Below are positions 8,488-17,215 of a DNA stretch of 64,000 bases, piece by piece. Under the pieces are notes generated by a model, which worked only from the letters and a program-made list of their open reading frames with translations, ran no database searches and was not told the origin of the DNA. This DNA comes from Pseudonocardia endophytica (GTDB lineage: Bacteria; Actinomycetota; Actinomycetes; Mycobacteriales; Pseudonocardiaceae). Each line of letters begins with the position of its first letter. Position 1 is the stretch's first letter. The DNA lies in contig NZ_SMFZ01000001.1 of the NCBI RefSeq assembly GCF_004339565.1, positions 682,001 through 746,000 of the forward strand, in the 5' to 3' direction. Made by a program: the position numbers and the translations under genes.

Positions 8488-10589
8488 CGTCTCTTCTCCG
8501 GGGTCCGCTTCTGCGGGGACCGCCGGTCCGGGGTGCGCGCGGCGTCCGGTGTGGACGCGGGGCCGACGCTCCCACCGGTCTTCCGCTCGCCGGGCAGCTG
8601 CGCCTGGGTCGGGTACCCGCGCCGGGACGCGCCGGGGGCGGTCAGCGGGCTCAGCGCGCGGGCCCGGTCGGAGGACCGCAGCTGCCACGGCACGCTGGTG
8701 ACCATCACGCCGGGCTGGAACAGCAGCCGGGTCTTGAGCCGCAGCGCGCTCTGGTTGTGCAGCACCTGCTCCCACCAGTGCCCGACGACGTACTCCGGAA
8801 TGTAGACGGTGACCACGTTGCGCGGGTTCTCCGAGCGGATCCGCTTCACGTAGTCCAGCACCGGCTTCGTGATCTCCCGGTACGGCGACTCGACGACCTT
8901 GAGCGGCACCGGGATCTTCCGCTCGTCCCATTCCGAGACGAGCCGCTTGGTGTCCGCGTCGTCGACGTTGACCGACACGGCCTCCAGGATGTCCGGCCGG
9001 GTGGCCCGCGCGTAGGCCAGTGCCCGCAACGTCGGCTTGTGGATCTTGGAGACGAGCACGACGGCGTGGTTGCGCGACGGCAGAACGTCGTCCGACTCGT
9101 CGGCCTCGAGCTCGGCCGCGACCCGGTCGTAGTGCTTCTGGATGGCCAGCATCAGCACGTAGAACCCGATCATCGCGACGATCGCGATCCAGGCCCCGAG
9201 CGTGAACTTCGTGATCAGCACGGTGAGCAGCACGACGCCGGTCATCGCCGCGCCGAACCCGTTGATCGCCTGGCTGCGCCGCATCCGGCGCCGTTCCGGT
9301 GGCTCCGGTCCGTCGGCGAGCGCGCGCTGCCAGTGCTTGACCATGCCGACCTGGGACAGCGTGAACGACACGAACACACCGACCGTGTACAGCGGGATCA
9401 GCTTCGTGACCTCGGCCTGGAACCCGAGGACAAGCAGGATCGCGAAGAACGCGAGCGCGAGGATGCCGTTGGAGTAGGCCAGCCGGTCCCCTCGGGTGTG
9501 CAGCTGCCGGGGCAGGTAGCGGTCCTGGCTCAGGATCGACCCGAGCACGGGGAACCCGTTGAACGCGGTGTTGGCGGCCAGCACCAGGATCAGCGCCGTC
9601 ATGATGATGACGAAGAAGAACCCGGGCCGGAAGCCGGAGAACACGGCGTCGGCGAGCTGGGCGACCATCGTCTGCTGCCGGTAGCCGGGCGGCGCCGTCG
9701 GGAACTGCCGCACGGGGTCCTCGGCGATCTGCGCGCCGGTCGACTGGGCCAGCGCGATCAGGCCCATGAACATCGTCACGGACAGCGTTCCGAGCATGAG
9801 CAGCGTGGTGGCCGCGTTGCGCGACTTGGGCTTGCGGAACGCCGGCACGCCGTTGCTGATCGCCTCGACACCGGTCAGCGCGGCGGCGCCCTGGGTGAAC
9901 GAGCGCAGCACAAGCAGCACCAGCGCCAGCCCGGTGAACTGGTCCCCCTCGGAGATCAGCTGCAGGTCGGCACTGGCCGCGCGCACCTCGTCGCCGAAGA
10001 TCAGGATCCGGGTGAAGCCCCAGATCAGCATGGCGGCGATGCCGAAGATGAACGCGTAGACCGGGACCGCGAACGCCGTACCGGACTCACGGATCCCGCG
10101 CAGGTTGATCGCCGTCAGGACGACGATCGCGGACACCGCGAACAGCACCTTGTGCTCGGCCACGAACGGGACGAGCGCGCCGATGTTCGCGGCCGCCGAC
10201 GAGATCGAGACGGCCACGGTCAGCGTGTAGTCGACGAGCAGTGCGCTGGCGACCGTGAGACCGGCGGGCTTGCCGAGGTTGACGGTCGCGACCTCGTAGT
10301 CGCCCCCGCCGGACGGGTAGGCGTGCACGTTCTGCCGGTAGCTGGCCACCACCGTGAGCAGGACCACGACGACGGCGAGACCGATCCACGGCGACATCGC
10401 GTACGACGCGACGCCGGCCACGGACAGCGTCAGGAAGATCTCCTCCGGCGCGTAGGCCACCGAGGACATGGCGTCCGACGCGAACACCGGGAGCGCGATC
10501 CGCTTCGGGAGCAACGTGCTGGTCAGGCGGTCGCTGCGCTGCGGTCGGCCGACGACCAGCCGCTTCAGGGCGACGGCGAGCTTGGGCAC
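8484..10589 (-). CDS. APC-superfamily permease (Rv2690c type)
   Basis: Large membrane transporter of 701 residues. About 12 hydrophobic helices fill residues 40-480, including the APC core motif SDAMSSVAYAPEEIF in helix 1; a cytoplasmic domain of roughly 200 residues with a USP-like pattern (HAVVLVSKIHKPTLRALAYA) follows, then a charged tail. This is the layout of the KimA-like potassium/proton symporter branch. The divergent neighbours are two TrkA/RCK genes, which supports a link to potassium (inference). The start is GTG; a TAGGCT box ends 7 bases before it, so the mRNA is probably leaderless. The order permease-methyltransferase matches Rv2690c-Rv2689c. Confidence 0.88.
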   Translation of the reverse strand: MPKLAVALKRLVVGRPQRSDRLTSTLLPKRIALPVFASDAMSSVAYAPEEIFLTLSVAGVASYAMSPWIGLAVVVVLLTVVASYRQNVHAYPSGGGDYEVATVNLGKPAGLTVASALLVDYTLTVAVSISSAAANIGALVPFVAEHKVLFAVSAIVVLTAINLRGIRESGTAFAVPVYAFIFGIAAMLIWGFTRILIFGDEVRAASADLQLISEGDQFTGLALVLLVLRSFTQGAAALTGVEAISNGVPAFRKPKSRNAATTLLMLGTLSVTMFMGLIALAQSTGAQIAEDPVRQFPTAPPGYRQQTMVAQLADAVFSGFRPGFFFVIIMTALILVLAANTAFNGFPVLGSILSQDRYLPRQLHTRGDRLAYSNGILALAFFAILLVLGFQAEVTKLIPLYTVGVFVSFTLSQVGMVKHWQRALADGPEPPERRRMRRSQAINGFGAAMTGVVLLTVLITKFTLGAWIAIVAMIGFYVLMLAIQKHYDRVAAELEADESDDVLPSRNHAVVLVSKIHKPTLRALAYARATRPDILEAVSVNVDDADTKRLVSEWDERKIPVPLKVVESPYREITKPVLDYVKRIRSENPRNVVTVYIPEYVVGHWWEQVLHNQSALRLKTRLLFQPGVMVTSVPWQLRSSDRARALSPLTAPGASRRGYPTQAQLPGERKTGGSVGPASTPDAARTPDRRSPQKRTPEKRR

Positions 10590-10675
10590 GGTGCGCAGCC
10601 TATGCTCCGGGGCGCGCGAACTCGCGATAGCGTCTGCCCACCGGCCTCCCCGAACCGCCGAAGGAACCTCCCACC
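10590..10675. promoter_or_regulatory. Divergent promoters for the APC permease and trkA
   Basis: Minus strand: TAGGCT at 10602-10597 ends 7 bases before the GTG start of the permease, the spacing of leaderless actinobacterial promoters. Plus strand: TAGCGT at 10629-10634 would start transcription near 10641 and give trkA a leader of about 36 bases with AAGGA upstream of its ATG. Assigned by the TANNNT pattern only. Confidence 0.5.
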
Positions 10676-11338
10676 ATGCACGTCGTGATCATGGGCTGCG
10701 GCCGGGTCGGCGCCTCGCTGGCCGCCGGGCTCGAACGGCTGGGCCACGAGGTGGCGGTCATCGACCGCGACCCGCAGGCGTTCCGCCGCCTCGGCCCGGA
10801 CTTCCGCGGCCGGCAGGTCGTCGGCTTCGGTTTCCACCGCGCCGTCCTCGACGAGGCCGGTGTCGAGTCCGCCGACGCGTTCGCCGCCGTCTCCAGCGGC
10901 GACAACTCGAACATCATCGCCGCGCGTGTGGCGCGGGAGCGCTACGGCGTGGAGAAGGTCGTCGCCCGGATCTACGACGCCAAGCGCGCGGCCGTCTACG
11001 AGCGGCTCGGCATCCCGACCGTCGCCACCGTGCCGTGGACGACGGACCGCTTCCTGCGGATGCTGCTCCCGGACGGCGTCGCGACGGCGTGGCGGGAGCC
11101 GACCGGGACGGTCGCGGTGCTGCCGCTGCCGCTGCACGAGGGGTGGGCCGGCCACCCGGTGCGGATGCTGGAGGAGGCCACCGGGGCTCGGGTCGCGTTC
11201 ATCGTCCGGTTCGGCACCGGCGTGCTCCCGGACCGCGACACGACCGTGCAGGCCGACGACACGGTCTACGTGGCGGCGAAGTCCGGCACCGTCAGCGACG
11301 TCACGGCGGCGGCCTCCGTGCCGCCCGAGGAGGGATGA
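10676..11338 (+). CDS. ceoB: TrkA-type potassium uptake regulator CeoB
   Basis: RCK protein of 220 residues. The N-terminal RCK_N domain has the nucleotide-binding GCGRVGASLAAGL with an acidic residue at the end of strand 2 (VIDRD), then SGDNSNIIAARVARE and VVARIYDAKRAAVYERLG; the C-terminal RCK_C domain follows. It is the homologue of Rv2691 and binds NAD(H)/ATP to gate a potassium transporter (family knowledge). It overlaps the next RCK gene by ATGA, so the two are made together. The divergent APC permease is the likely client. Confidence 0.92.
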   Translation: MHVVIMGCGRVGASLAAGLERLGHEVAVIDRDPQAFRRLGPDFRGRQVVGFGFHRAVLDEAGVESADAFAAVSSGDNSNIIAARVARERYGVEKVVARIYDAKRAAVYERLGIPTVATVPWTTDRFLRMLLPDGVATAWREPTGTVAVLPLPLHEGWAGHPVRMLEEATGARVAFIVRFGTGVLPDRDTTVQADDTVYVAAKSGTVSDVTAAASVPPEEG

Positions 11339-11997
11339 GCGGCATGCGCGTCGCGATCGCGGGGGCCGGCGCCGTGGGCCGGTCCATCGCGCTGGAGCTC
11401 GTCGAGTCCGAGCACCAGGTGATGCTGATCGAGCGGGAGCTGTCGAACATCGACCCGTCCGCCGTCGAGGCCGCCGAGTGGGTGCACGCCGACGCCTGTG
11501 AGCTGGCCTCGCTGGAGGAGGCCGGCATCGAGGGCTGCGACGTCGTGATCGCCGCGACCGGTGACGACAAGGTCAACCTCGTGGTGTCGCTGCTGGCGAA
11601 GACCGAGTTCGGGGTCCGACGGGTCGTGGCCCGGGTGAACGACCCCCGCAACGAGTGGCTGTTCGGCGAGAACTGGGGCGTCGACGTCGCGGTCTCCACG
11701 CCGCGGCTGCTGGCCGCGCTCGTCGAGGAGGCGGTGGCCGTCGGCGACCTGGTGCGGTTGCTGACGCTCCGCCAGGGGCAGGCGAACCTGATGGAGGTCA
11801 CGCTGCCGGACCCGACGCCGCTCGCCGGGCGGCCGGTCCGGAGCCTCGACCTGCCGCCGGACTCGGCACTCGTCGTGATCCTGCGCGGCGGGCGGGTCAT
11901 CGTCCCCCAGCCCGACGACGCGCTGGAGGCCGGCGACGAGCTGCTGTTCGTCGCGACGGCGGCCGTCGAGGACGAGATCCGCGCGGCGCTCGACTAG
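11335..11997 (+). CDS. ceoC: TrkA-type potassium uptake regulator CeoC
   Basis: Second RCK protein, 220 residues, homologue of Rv2692. It has the Rossmann motif IAGAGAVGRSIALEL, the acidic residue in LIERE, then AATGDDKVNLVVSLLAKTEFGV and ARVNDPRNEWLF, followed by an RCK_C domain (LAGRPVRSLDLP, AGDELLFVAT). Tandem RCK proteins of this type are thought to form a heteromeric ring. The start is the ATG in the ATGA overlap with ceoB, with GAGGAGGG upstream. Its TAG stop overlaps the stop of the convergent small gene within a CTAG palindrome. Confidence 0.92.
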   Translation: MSGMRVAIAGAGAVGRSIALELVESEHQVMLIERELSNIDPSAVEAAEWVHADACELASLEEAGIEGCDVVIAATGDDKVNLVVSLLAKTEFGVRRVVARVNDPRNEWLFGENWGVDVAVSTPRLLAALVEEAVAVGDLVRLLTLRQGQANLMEVTLPDPTPLAGRPVRSLDLPPDSALVVILRGGRVIVPQPDDALEAGDELLFVATAAVEDEIRAALD

Positions 11998-12212
11998 CTC
12001 CCGGCCGCGGCCGCGCCCGCCGCCGCCTGGCCGAAGCGCTCGCGGCCGTCGATGCGGAGCTCGCACCGCTCGCCGTCGACCGTGACCTCCTGTGGTCGAC
12101 GCCCGCCCGTCCAGTTGACGCCGACGTGCCAGCTCGCGACCTCACGGCCGTCCAGGTGGGCGACGAAGTCGGCACCGGCGAGACCGCGACGCTTCTGATC
12201 CACACGGAGCAT
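11994..12212 (-). CDS. Small hypothetical protein
   Basis: A 72-residue protein with a beta-strand-rich pattern (FVAHLDGREVASWHVGVNW, EVTVDGERCELRIDGRERF) and an Ala-rich tail. It ends in a stop codon that overlaps the ceoC stop. No family is recognised. The evenly alternating hydrophobic pattern and its place in a gap between two conserved genes make it a plausible real gene; I cannot exclude a chance frame. The start is an ATG without a clear ribosome site. Confidence 0.5.
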   Translation of the reverse strand: MLRVDQKRRGLAGADFVAHLDGREVASWHVGVNWTGGRRPQEVTVDGERCELRIDGRERFGQAAAGAAAAGS

Positions 12213-12258
12213 GCGACACCCTCGTCACGGGCCGGGGCCCGGGTCAAACGCCGGGTGC

Positions 12259-12969
12259 TCAGGCCGTGGCGGCGCGGGAGCGTTCCGCGCGGCGCACGAT
12301 CAGGACCGTGGCCAGGATCGCGACGCCGAGCAGCGGGTAGCCCATCGCGAGCCGCGCGATGCCCAGCAGGGTCTCGGCGTTCTCGCCGTAGAGCAGGCCC
12401 TGCACGACGACGCGGGCCGCGAACACGAACGCCCAGATGCTCGTCGCCCACGTGTAGGCGCGCAGCAGGACGGGGTCCTGGCGCCAGCCCTGCCCGTGGC
12501 CGTTGATGCCGTGCCAGATGACGCCGGCCAGCGGCCAGCGGACGACCACCGACACCAGCGCGACGACCCCCAGGAACGCACTGTAGAGCAGTCCTGGCAG
12601 GTAGAAGCCGCGCGCCTCACCGGTCTGGTTCGCCACGAGCGCGCACACGCCGACCCCGATCAGACCGGAGATCGCCGGCTGGATCGGGTCCTTGCGGACC
12701 AGCCGCCAGACCAGGACGAGCACACCGGCCCCGATCGCCGCCCACAGCGCGGGCGTGAGCGACGTGATCACGTTGACCACGACGAACACGAGCACCGGGA
12801 CGGTGGACGCGACGATGCCGGGCACGCCGCCCATCTGCTCCAGCAGCGTCGGCGTGCGCTCGGTCGTGTCACCCTCGGGGGCCTGCTCCGGCCGCGCCGC
12901 GTGCCTCGGCCCGTCCTCGACGCGCGGGAAGCGGGTGGTCGGGGTGTCGTCCGGTGGGGGTGGGGTCAC
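12259..12969 (-). CDS. DUF3159 membrane protein (Rv2693c type)
   Basis: Integral membrane protein of 236 residues. About 45 hydrophilic, proline-rich residues precede LLEQMGGVPGIVASTVPVLV, the start of the DUF3159 domain, which then gives about six hydrophobic helices (for example LWAAIGAGVLVLVWRLVRKD and WAFVFAARVVVQGLLYG). The function of the family is not established. The start is the GTG in a GTGA overlap with the OB-fold gene, as in the Rv2694c-Rv2693c pair. Its position beside the potassium regulators is conserved in mycobacteria, but that alone does not prove a role in ion transport. Confidence 0.88.
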   Translation of the reverse strand: MTPPPPDDTPTTRFPRVEDGPRHAARPEQAPEGDTTERTPTLLEQMGGVPGIVASTVPVLVFVVVNVITSLTPALWAAIGAGVLVLVWRLVRKDPIQPAISGLIGVGVCALVANQTGEARGFYLPGLLYSAFLGVVALVSVVVRWPLAGVIWHGINGHGQGWRQDPVLLRAYTWATSIWAFVFAARVVVQGLLYGENAETLLGIARLAMGYPLLGVAILATVLIVRRAERSRAATA

Positions 12970-13343
12970 TGGGCCTGGCAGATCTCGTAGTACGGGTTGT
13001 AGAGCACCTTCTGACCGTCCCGGACGGACAGCCGACCGCGTACCCGCATGGTCTTGCCCGCCTCGATGCCGGGGATCCGGCGGCGGCCCATCCAGACCAG
13101 CGTCACGCCGTCGGTCCCGTCGAACAGCTCGGCCCGCAGCGTCGCGTCCGCGCTCTGCGGGCACAGCTCGACGCTCCGGATCCGGCCGAGCATGATGATC
13201 TCTTCGCCGCACGCGCAGTCCCGCGCCTTCTGGGCGCCGGAGTCCTCGGCGTCCTCGGCCAGGTCGCGCGCGTCCAGCTCGTCGACGTCGCTGGTGAGCT
13301 TGCGGAGCATCTTGCGGAACGCCCCGCTGTCGCTTGCGCCCAT
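12966..13343 (-). CDS. OB-fold nucleic-acid-binding domain protein (Rv2694c type)
   Basis: Protein of 125 residues. After an acidic helix (TSDVDELDARDLAEDAED) comes an OB-fold of five strands (LRAELFDGTDGVTLVWMG, RRIPGIEAGKTMRVRGRL, KVLYNPYYEI), similar to RecG-type OB domains. A CACGEE motif and another Cys may bind metal. The start ATG has GAGGAGAG upstream and gives the length of Rv2694c (122 residues). The partner of the OB-fold is unknown. It is translationally coupled to the DUF3159 gene. Confidence 0.85.
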   Translation of the reverse strand: MGASDSGAFRKMLRKLTSDVDELDARDLAEDAEDSGAQKARDCACGEEIIMLGRIRSVELCPQSADATLRAELFDGTDGVTLVWMGRRRIPGIEAGKTMRVRGRLSVRDGQKVLYNPYYEICQAQ

Positions 13344-13540
13344 CTCTCTCCTCGGCCCCGCGGAGGTCCGACCCGTGTCGGAGCCTGTCGCTCGTGTCGC
13401 GATCCGACTCGTGCTCGTGTCGTGCTCTCGCGACATCAGGGTAACGCGCGCGACGCGCGCCGTGTGCCCGTGTGCGACCGGCATCGCCACCCCCGAGGGT
13501 GAGACACCACTCACAGTCCGGACGCCGCCGGGAACCGCTG
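13344..13540 (-). promoter_or_regulatory. Leader and promoter region of the OB-fold gene
   Basis: On the minus strand TACCCT (13443-13438) fits a -10 box and would give a leader of about 95 bases in which CGACAC or its variants recur four times. Just upstream, GCGCGCG-A-CGCGCGC (about 13446-13460) forms a strong hairpin that may end the DUF3710 transcript. No open frame in this stretch looks coding. Confidence 0.4.
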
Positions 13541-16500
13541 TCACCGTCGGTGCCGCCCCGGGTCCCGCGGCGCGCTGAACAGGGACAACGGGTCGTTCCC
13601 GGACGGTCGGCCGTCCGTTCCGGTGCGGTCGCGTTCCCGACGCCGCCGGGGTCGGCCCTCCCCCGCGTCGGTGGCGCGGTGGCCGGAGCGGCGGTCGCCG
13701 TCCGGTCCGTCGGTCGTCCCACTTTCCGAGGAACGGAACAGCGCATCGCCGGATGCCGCCCGATCGGCCCCGGGCCGCTCGGAGAGGGGTCGTACGGCGG
13801 CACCGTTCGCACGGTCGTGCCCGCCCGGCTCGGCGTGCCGTCCGGAGGGACGGTGCGCGATCTCCGCGGACATCCAGTCGGAGAGCGCCTCCTCCTCCGG
13901 GTCGCGGCGGCGCATCCCTCGGCCGTCCGTGGCGGACACGTCCCGGCGACGGCCGCCTCCGGACGGCCGCCTCCGGGGCAGCTCCTGCGGTGCAGGCGGC
14001 GGTGCAACGGGGGCGACGGGCGCGCTGTCCAGCGTCGCCTCCTCGAGCGGGACGTCCGCGAGCGGGATGTCCTCGATCGCCAGCGGTCCGGCCGGCGCCG
14101 GCTCGACGTCCGGGCGCGCGCGCCACGACGGCTCGTCGTGCGGGAATCCGTCGTCCGGGTCCCGCGCCACCGTGCCGCTGCCACGGGACGGGGTCTCGGG
14201 CTCGTCCCACAGCGACCGGTCGGGGCAGTACCGGCGGTCGCCGGCGTCGAACCCGTCGCCGAGACCACCCGGAGGTGTCCGGTCGGTCTCGGGCGCGAAG
14301 GACGACACCGCGGTGATCGCGGGGTCGCGGCGCTCGGGGAGCTCGTCGTCGACGGGATCGGGCCGGACGTCGCCCACGACACCCCGGTCGGCGGGGGTCC
14401 ACAGCAGACCGTCCCGTCGTGGGGGCGGGGCGAGCAGGTCGTCGTCGGCCTGCATCCGGGCGACGGCCGGACGGTCGTCGCGCGGGTCGACGACGTCGCG
14501 GCGGGGCCTTCGGGCGCCGCTGTCCCCGGCGGTGCGGCGGGCCCGTCCGGTCCCGTCGACCGGGCGGGCCCGGCCGGCGCCGCCGTACCGGCCGGCGTCC
14601 TCGTCCCGGGCGGTCTCGTCGTACCGGTCGTCGTACCGGTCGTCGCCGTACCGGTCGTCGTATTCGGCGTCCGTCCGGTCGTACCGGCCGGTGCCGCCGG
14701 GCCCGGCGGCGGGCCGGTCGGCGCGGTCGTAGCGACCGGTGCCGGGTCGCGCGGACCCGTACCGGTCGGCGCGGCCGTACCGGCCCGTGCCCTCGTACCG
14801 GTCGTCGTCGTACCGGTCGTCGTGCCGGTCGTCGTGCCGGGCGTCCTGGTACCCGGCGTCCTGGTACCCGGCGTCCTGGTACCCGGCGTCGTCGTACCGG
14901 TCGTCGTGGTATCCGGCGTCCTGGTACCGGTCGTCGTACCGGTCCCCGTCGAACCGATCGTCGTCGTACGGTCCGGCGCCGTCGTAGCGACCGGTGGGTA
15001 CGTCGGTGCGGGATCGGTTGCGGCCGGTGTCGCCCGCCGGGGCCCGGGTCCGACCGGTCCCCGTGGTGCGGCCGGTCTCCCCGGACGGTGTCGCACGTTC
15101 CCGCTGGTCGGGGGTCAGGGCGGCGGCCGCCCCGGTCTGCTCCCCGCGAGCCGGTCGTCCGGCGTCGTGGGGCGGGGTGCCCGGCGCGACCGCGCCGAGC
15201 GGGCGCAGGATGCCGGTCTCCTCCACCGGGGACGGTGCACGGCGTGCGCCGGTCGCCTCCGGACCGCGCCGGCCGCGGGCCGGCTCCTCCCGCGGTGCGG
15301 CGTCGGCCGGTCGCCCGCGGGCCGGGGGCCGGGGGCCGTTCGCGGCCGTGCGCTCGACCGGGGCGGAACCGTCGGGTCCGTCCGGACTCCTGCCCGCGGG
15401 TGGGGCGCCCGGCCGCCGGGGCGGCTGCTGCGCTCCGGCGGGCCCACCACGGTCCGCCATCTGCGGAGCCGGAGCGGGTCCCGCGGTGCCGTTGCGCGGC
15501 GCGGCGTTCGCCGGACCACCGTTCGCCGGACCACCGTTCGCCGGGCCACCGTTCGCCGGGCCACCGTTCGCCGGGCCACCGTTCGCCGGGGCGCCGTTCG
15601 CCGGGGCGCCGTTGCGCGGCGCGCCGTTCGCCGGGGCACCGTTCGGGATGCCTCCCCGGGCCGCGCCGTTCCGGGCGGACGCGCCGCGGGCGTCGGGACG
15701 ACCGGTTCCGTCCGGTGTGGCACCGGTCTGCGACGCACCACCCCGCGCCGCGCCGTTCCGCGCGGCAGCGTTGCGACCGGTCGAACCGGCCTGCGGGGCA
15801 CCGTTGCGACCGGTGGCGCCTGCCTGCGCGGCGTTACGGCCGGTCCCGCCGGCCTGGACGCCGTTGCGGCCGGTCCCGCCGGCCTGCGCCGCAACGTTGC
15901 GGGCGCCTCCGGCGGCAGGCGTGCGGGTCGTGGCGCCGTTCGCCGCCGCCGGGGTGCGGGTCGTCGCGCCGTCCCCGGAACCACCCGCCGCACCGGCGGG
16001 ACCGTCCTCGGGGCGGGCGACGGGCACGGACACGGTGATGCTGGCCGTGCGCGGCTTGTCCGCGTTCTCGGCATCGGCGCGGTCCTCGGCGCGCTCCAGC
16101 GGGAGCACGGTCCGCGGCGGGTACGGCAGCTTGCCGCGCACGACGATGATGCCGCGCATCACCCGTCGCAGCTCGACGTCGAGTGCCTCGACGGTGTCCA
16201 TCGCGGCCGTCGCCACGCCGTAGACCATCCACCGCGGCCCGTCCGCGCCGATGAACACCGACGCCGCGTTCTCGGTGCGGGCGTGCAGCTCGCGTCCCCA
16301 GTCGCCGTGCTCGGTCCGCACGCGCGCGCCACCGCCGCGCAGGGACTCCTCGATCTCGTCGGCGAGATCCGGCCAGAGGTTCGACGTGCGCGGCGCGGCC
16401 AGCGCGCTGACCGCGATCCGGCCCTCCGGCAACATCAGGTGCACGGCCTGCGGGCGCCCGCCGTCGGCGCCCTCGAGCTTCATCTCCGCGCCGAACGGCA

Positions 16501-17215
16501 CCGGTACCTGCATCGACCCGAGGTCGATGCGGGCCAGCGCGTCCGTCATCGACGGATCGAGCTCCTCGACGTCGGCCGGTCCGAGTGGACGTCCGTCGCG
16601 GCCGGGCGGCGGGACGGCGAGTGGTCCGTCGCCGACCCCGTAGGCGTCGTCGTCGTAGTCCTCGTCGTCCTCGTAGCCGTCGTCGTACCGGTCGTCGTCC
16701 TCGATGTCGTCGGCCGGGTAGCCGTCGCGGTCGTACCCGTCCTCGTCGAACCCGTCGCGGTCGAAGCCCTCCTGGTCGAACCCGTCGCGGTCGAAACCCT
16801 CGCGGTCGAACCCGTCCCGGTCGAAACCCTCGCGGTCGTAGCCGGTGCGACCGCGGGCGGGCTTGCCGTTCGTGCGCCGTCCGGACCGGTCGTCCCCGCC
16901 CCCGCCGTGGGTGAGCAGCGGCGGGCCGTCCGGGGGGTCGTCCGGGTCGCCCCCGTCGTAGCCGAGCGGCGTGTGGTCCCGCGCGTAGAGCGGCTCGTGG
17001 TCGTCGTCCGCGGGACCGGACGGGCCCCGCCCGTTGCGGCCGCCGTGCCCGTTGCGTCCCGCAGGGATGTCGTCGTACCCGTCGTCGTGGTCGTGGTAGC
17101 CGTCGTGGCCCGGACCGTCGTCCGGGTGGCCCCCGTACCCCGGGTATCCCGGGTAGGAGGTCTCGGCATCGCGGCGGCCGGCTGCTGCCGTGCGGCCGCG
17201 GGAACGACCGGGCAT
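13541..17215 (-). CDS. DUF3710 protein with a giant repeat-rich extension
   Basis: Homologue of Rv2696c, 1224 residues where the family usually has about 200-260. Residues 1-200 are Gly/Asp-rich and include nine 5-residue repeats of the GFDRD type (125-168). The DUF3710 domain lies at about 200-385 (DLGSMQVPVPFGAEMKL, WPDLADEIEESLRGGG, ADGPRWMVYGVATAA, RVMRGIIVVRGKLPYPPRTVLPL). The remaining about 840 residues are disordered and Gly/Asn/Ala/Arg/Asp/Tyr-rich, with TGRN repeats, GPANG repeats and RYDD/AGYQD repeats. The start overlaps the dut stop as TGATG, with GGAGGGGGG upstream. The domain's function is unknown. The frame is open without a break and codon use is strongly GC3, so it is probably expressed; a long antisense frame is a by-product of this composition. 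Confidence 0.85.
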   Translation of the reverse strand: MPGRSRGRTAAAGRRDAETSYPGYPGYGGHPDDGPGHDGYHDHDDGYDDIPAGRNGHGGRNGRGPSGPADDDHEPLYARDHTPLGYDGGDPDDPPDGPPLLTHGGGGDDRSGRRTNGKPARGRTGYDREGFDRDGFDREGFDRDGFDQEGFDRDGFDEDGYDRDGYPADDIEDDDRYDDGYEDDEDYDDDAYGVGDGPLAVPPPGRDGRPLGPADVEELDPSMTDALARIDLGSMQVPVPFGAEMKLEGADGGRPQAVHLMLPEGRIAVSALAAPRTSNLWPDLADEIEESLRGGGARVRTEHGDWGRELHARTENAASVFIGADGPRWMVYGVATAAMDTVEALDVELRRVMRGIIVVRGKLPYPPRTVLPLERAEDRADAENADKPRTASITVSVPVARPEDGPAGAAGGSGDGATTRTPAAANGATTRTPAAGGARNVAAQAGGTGRNGVQAGGTGRNAAQAGATGRNGAPQAGSTGRNAAARNGAARGGASQTGATPDGTGRPDARGASARNGAARGGIPNGAPANGAPRNGAPANGAPANGGPANGGPANGGPANGGPANGGPANAAPRNGTAGPAPAPQMADRGGPAGAQQPPRRPGAPPAGRSPDGPDGSAPVERTAANGPRPPARGRPADAAPREEPARGRRGPEATGARRAPSPVEETGILRPLGAVAPGTPPHDAGRPARGEQTGAAAALTPDQRERATPSGETGRTTGTGRTRAPAGDTGRNRSRTDVPTGRYDGAGPYDDDRFDGDRYDDRYQDAGYHDDRYDDAGYQDAGYQDAGYQDARHDDRHDDRYDDDRYEGTGRYGRADRYGSARPGTGRYDRADRPAAGPGGTGRYDRTDAEYDDRYGDDRYDDRYDETARDEDAGRYGGAGRARPVDGTGRARRTAGDSGARRPRRDVVDPRDDRPAVARMQADDDLLAPPPRRDGLLWTPADRGVVGDVRPDPVDDELPERRDPAITAVSSFAPETDRTPPGGLGDGFDAGDRRYCPDRSLWDEPETPSRGSGTVARDPDDGFPHDEPSWRARPDVEPAPAGPLAIEDIPLADVPLEEATLDSAPVAPVAPPPAPQELPRRRPSGGGRRRDVSATDGRGMRRRDPEEEALSDWMSAEIAHRPSGRHAEPGGHDRANGAAVRPLSERPGADRAASGDALFRSSESGTTDGPDGDRRSGHRATDAGEGRPRRRRERDRTGTDGRPSGNDPLSLFSAPRDPGRHRR
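14800..14945. repeat. 15-bp tandem repeats in the DUF3710 gene (RYDD/AGYQD type)
   Basis: Imperfect 15-bp periodicity on the plus strand, with three identical units GCGTCCTGGTACCCG at 14841-14885 and variants on both sides. In the protein this gives Tyr- and Asp-rich units such as AGYQD and RYDDR. The period keeps the frame. Confidence 0.8.
15506..15640. repeat. 15-bp tandem repeats in the DUF3710 gene (GPANG type)
   Basis: Nine consecutive 15-bp units of the type GTTCGCCGGGCCACC, several identical, encode GPANG or GAPAN pentapeptides. The number of units is likely to vary between strains, because such arrays slip. Confidence 0.9.
16712..16843. repeat. 15-bp tandem repeats in the DUF3710 gene (GFDRD type)
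   Basis: About nine 15-bp units of the type CTCGCGGTCGAACCC encode alternating GFDRD, GFDRE, GFDQE and GYDRD pentapeptides at residues 125-168, before the DUF3710 domain. The charge pattern is strictly alternating. Confidence 0.85.

Noticed and set aside
8235..10688. An 817-codon open frame on the plus strand
   Set aside because: Antisense to the APC permease; His/Arg-rich product typical of antisense shadows.
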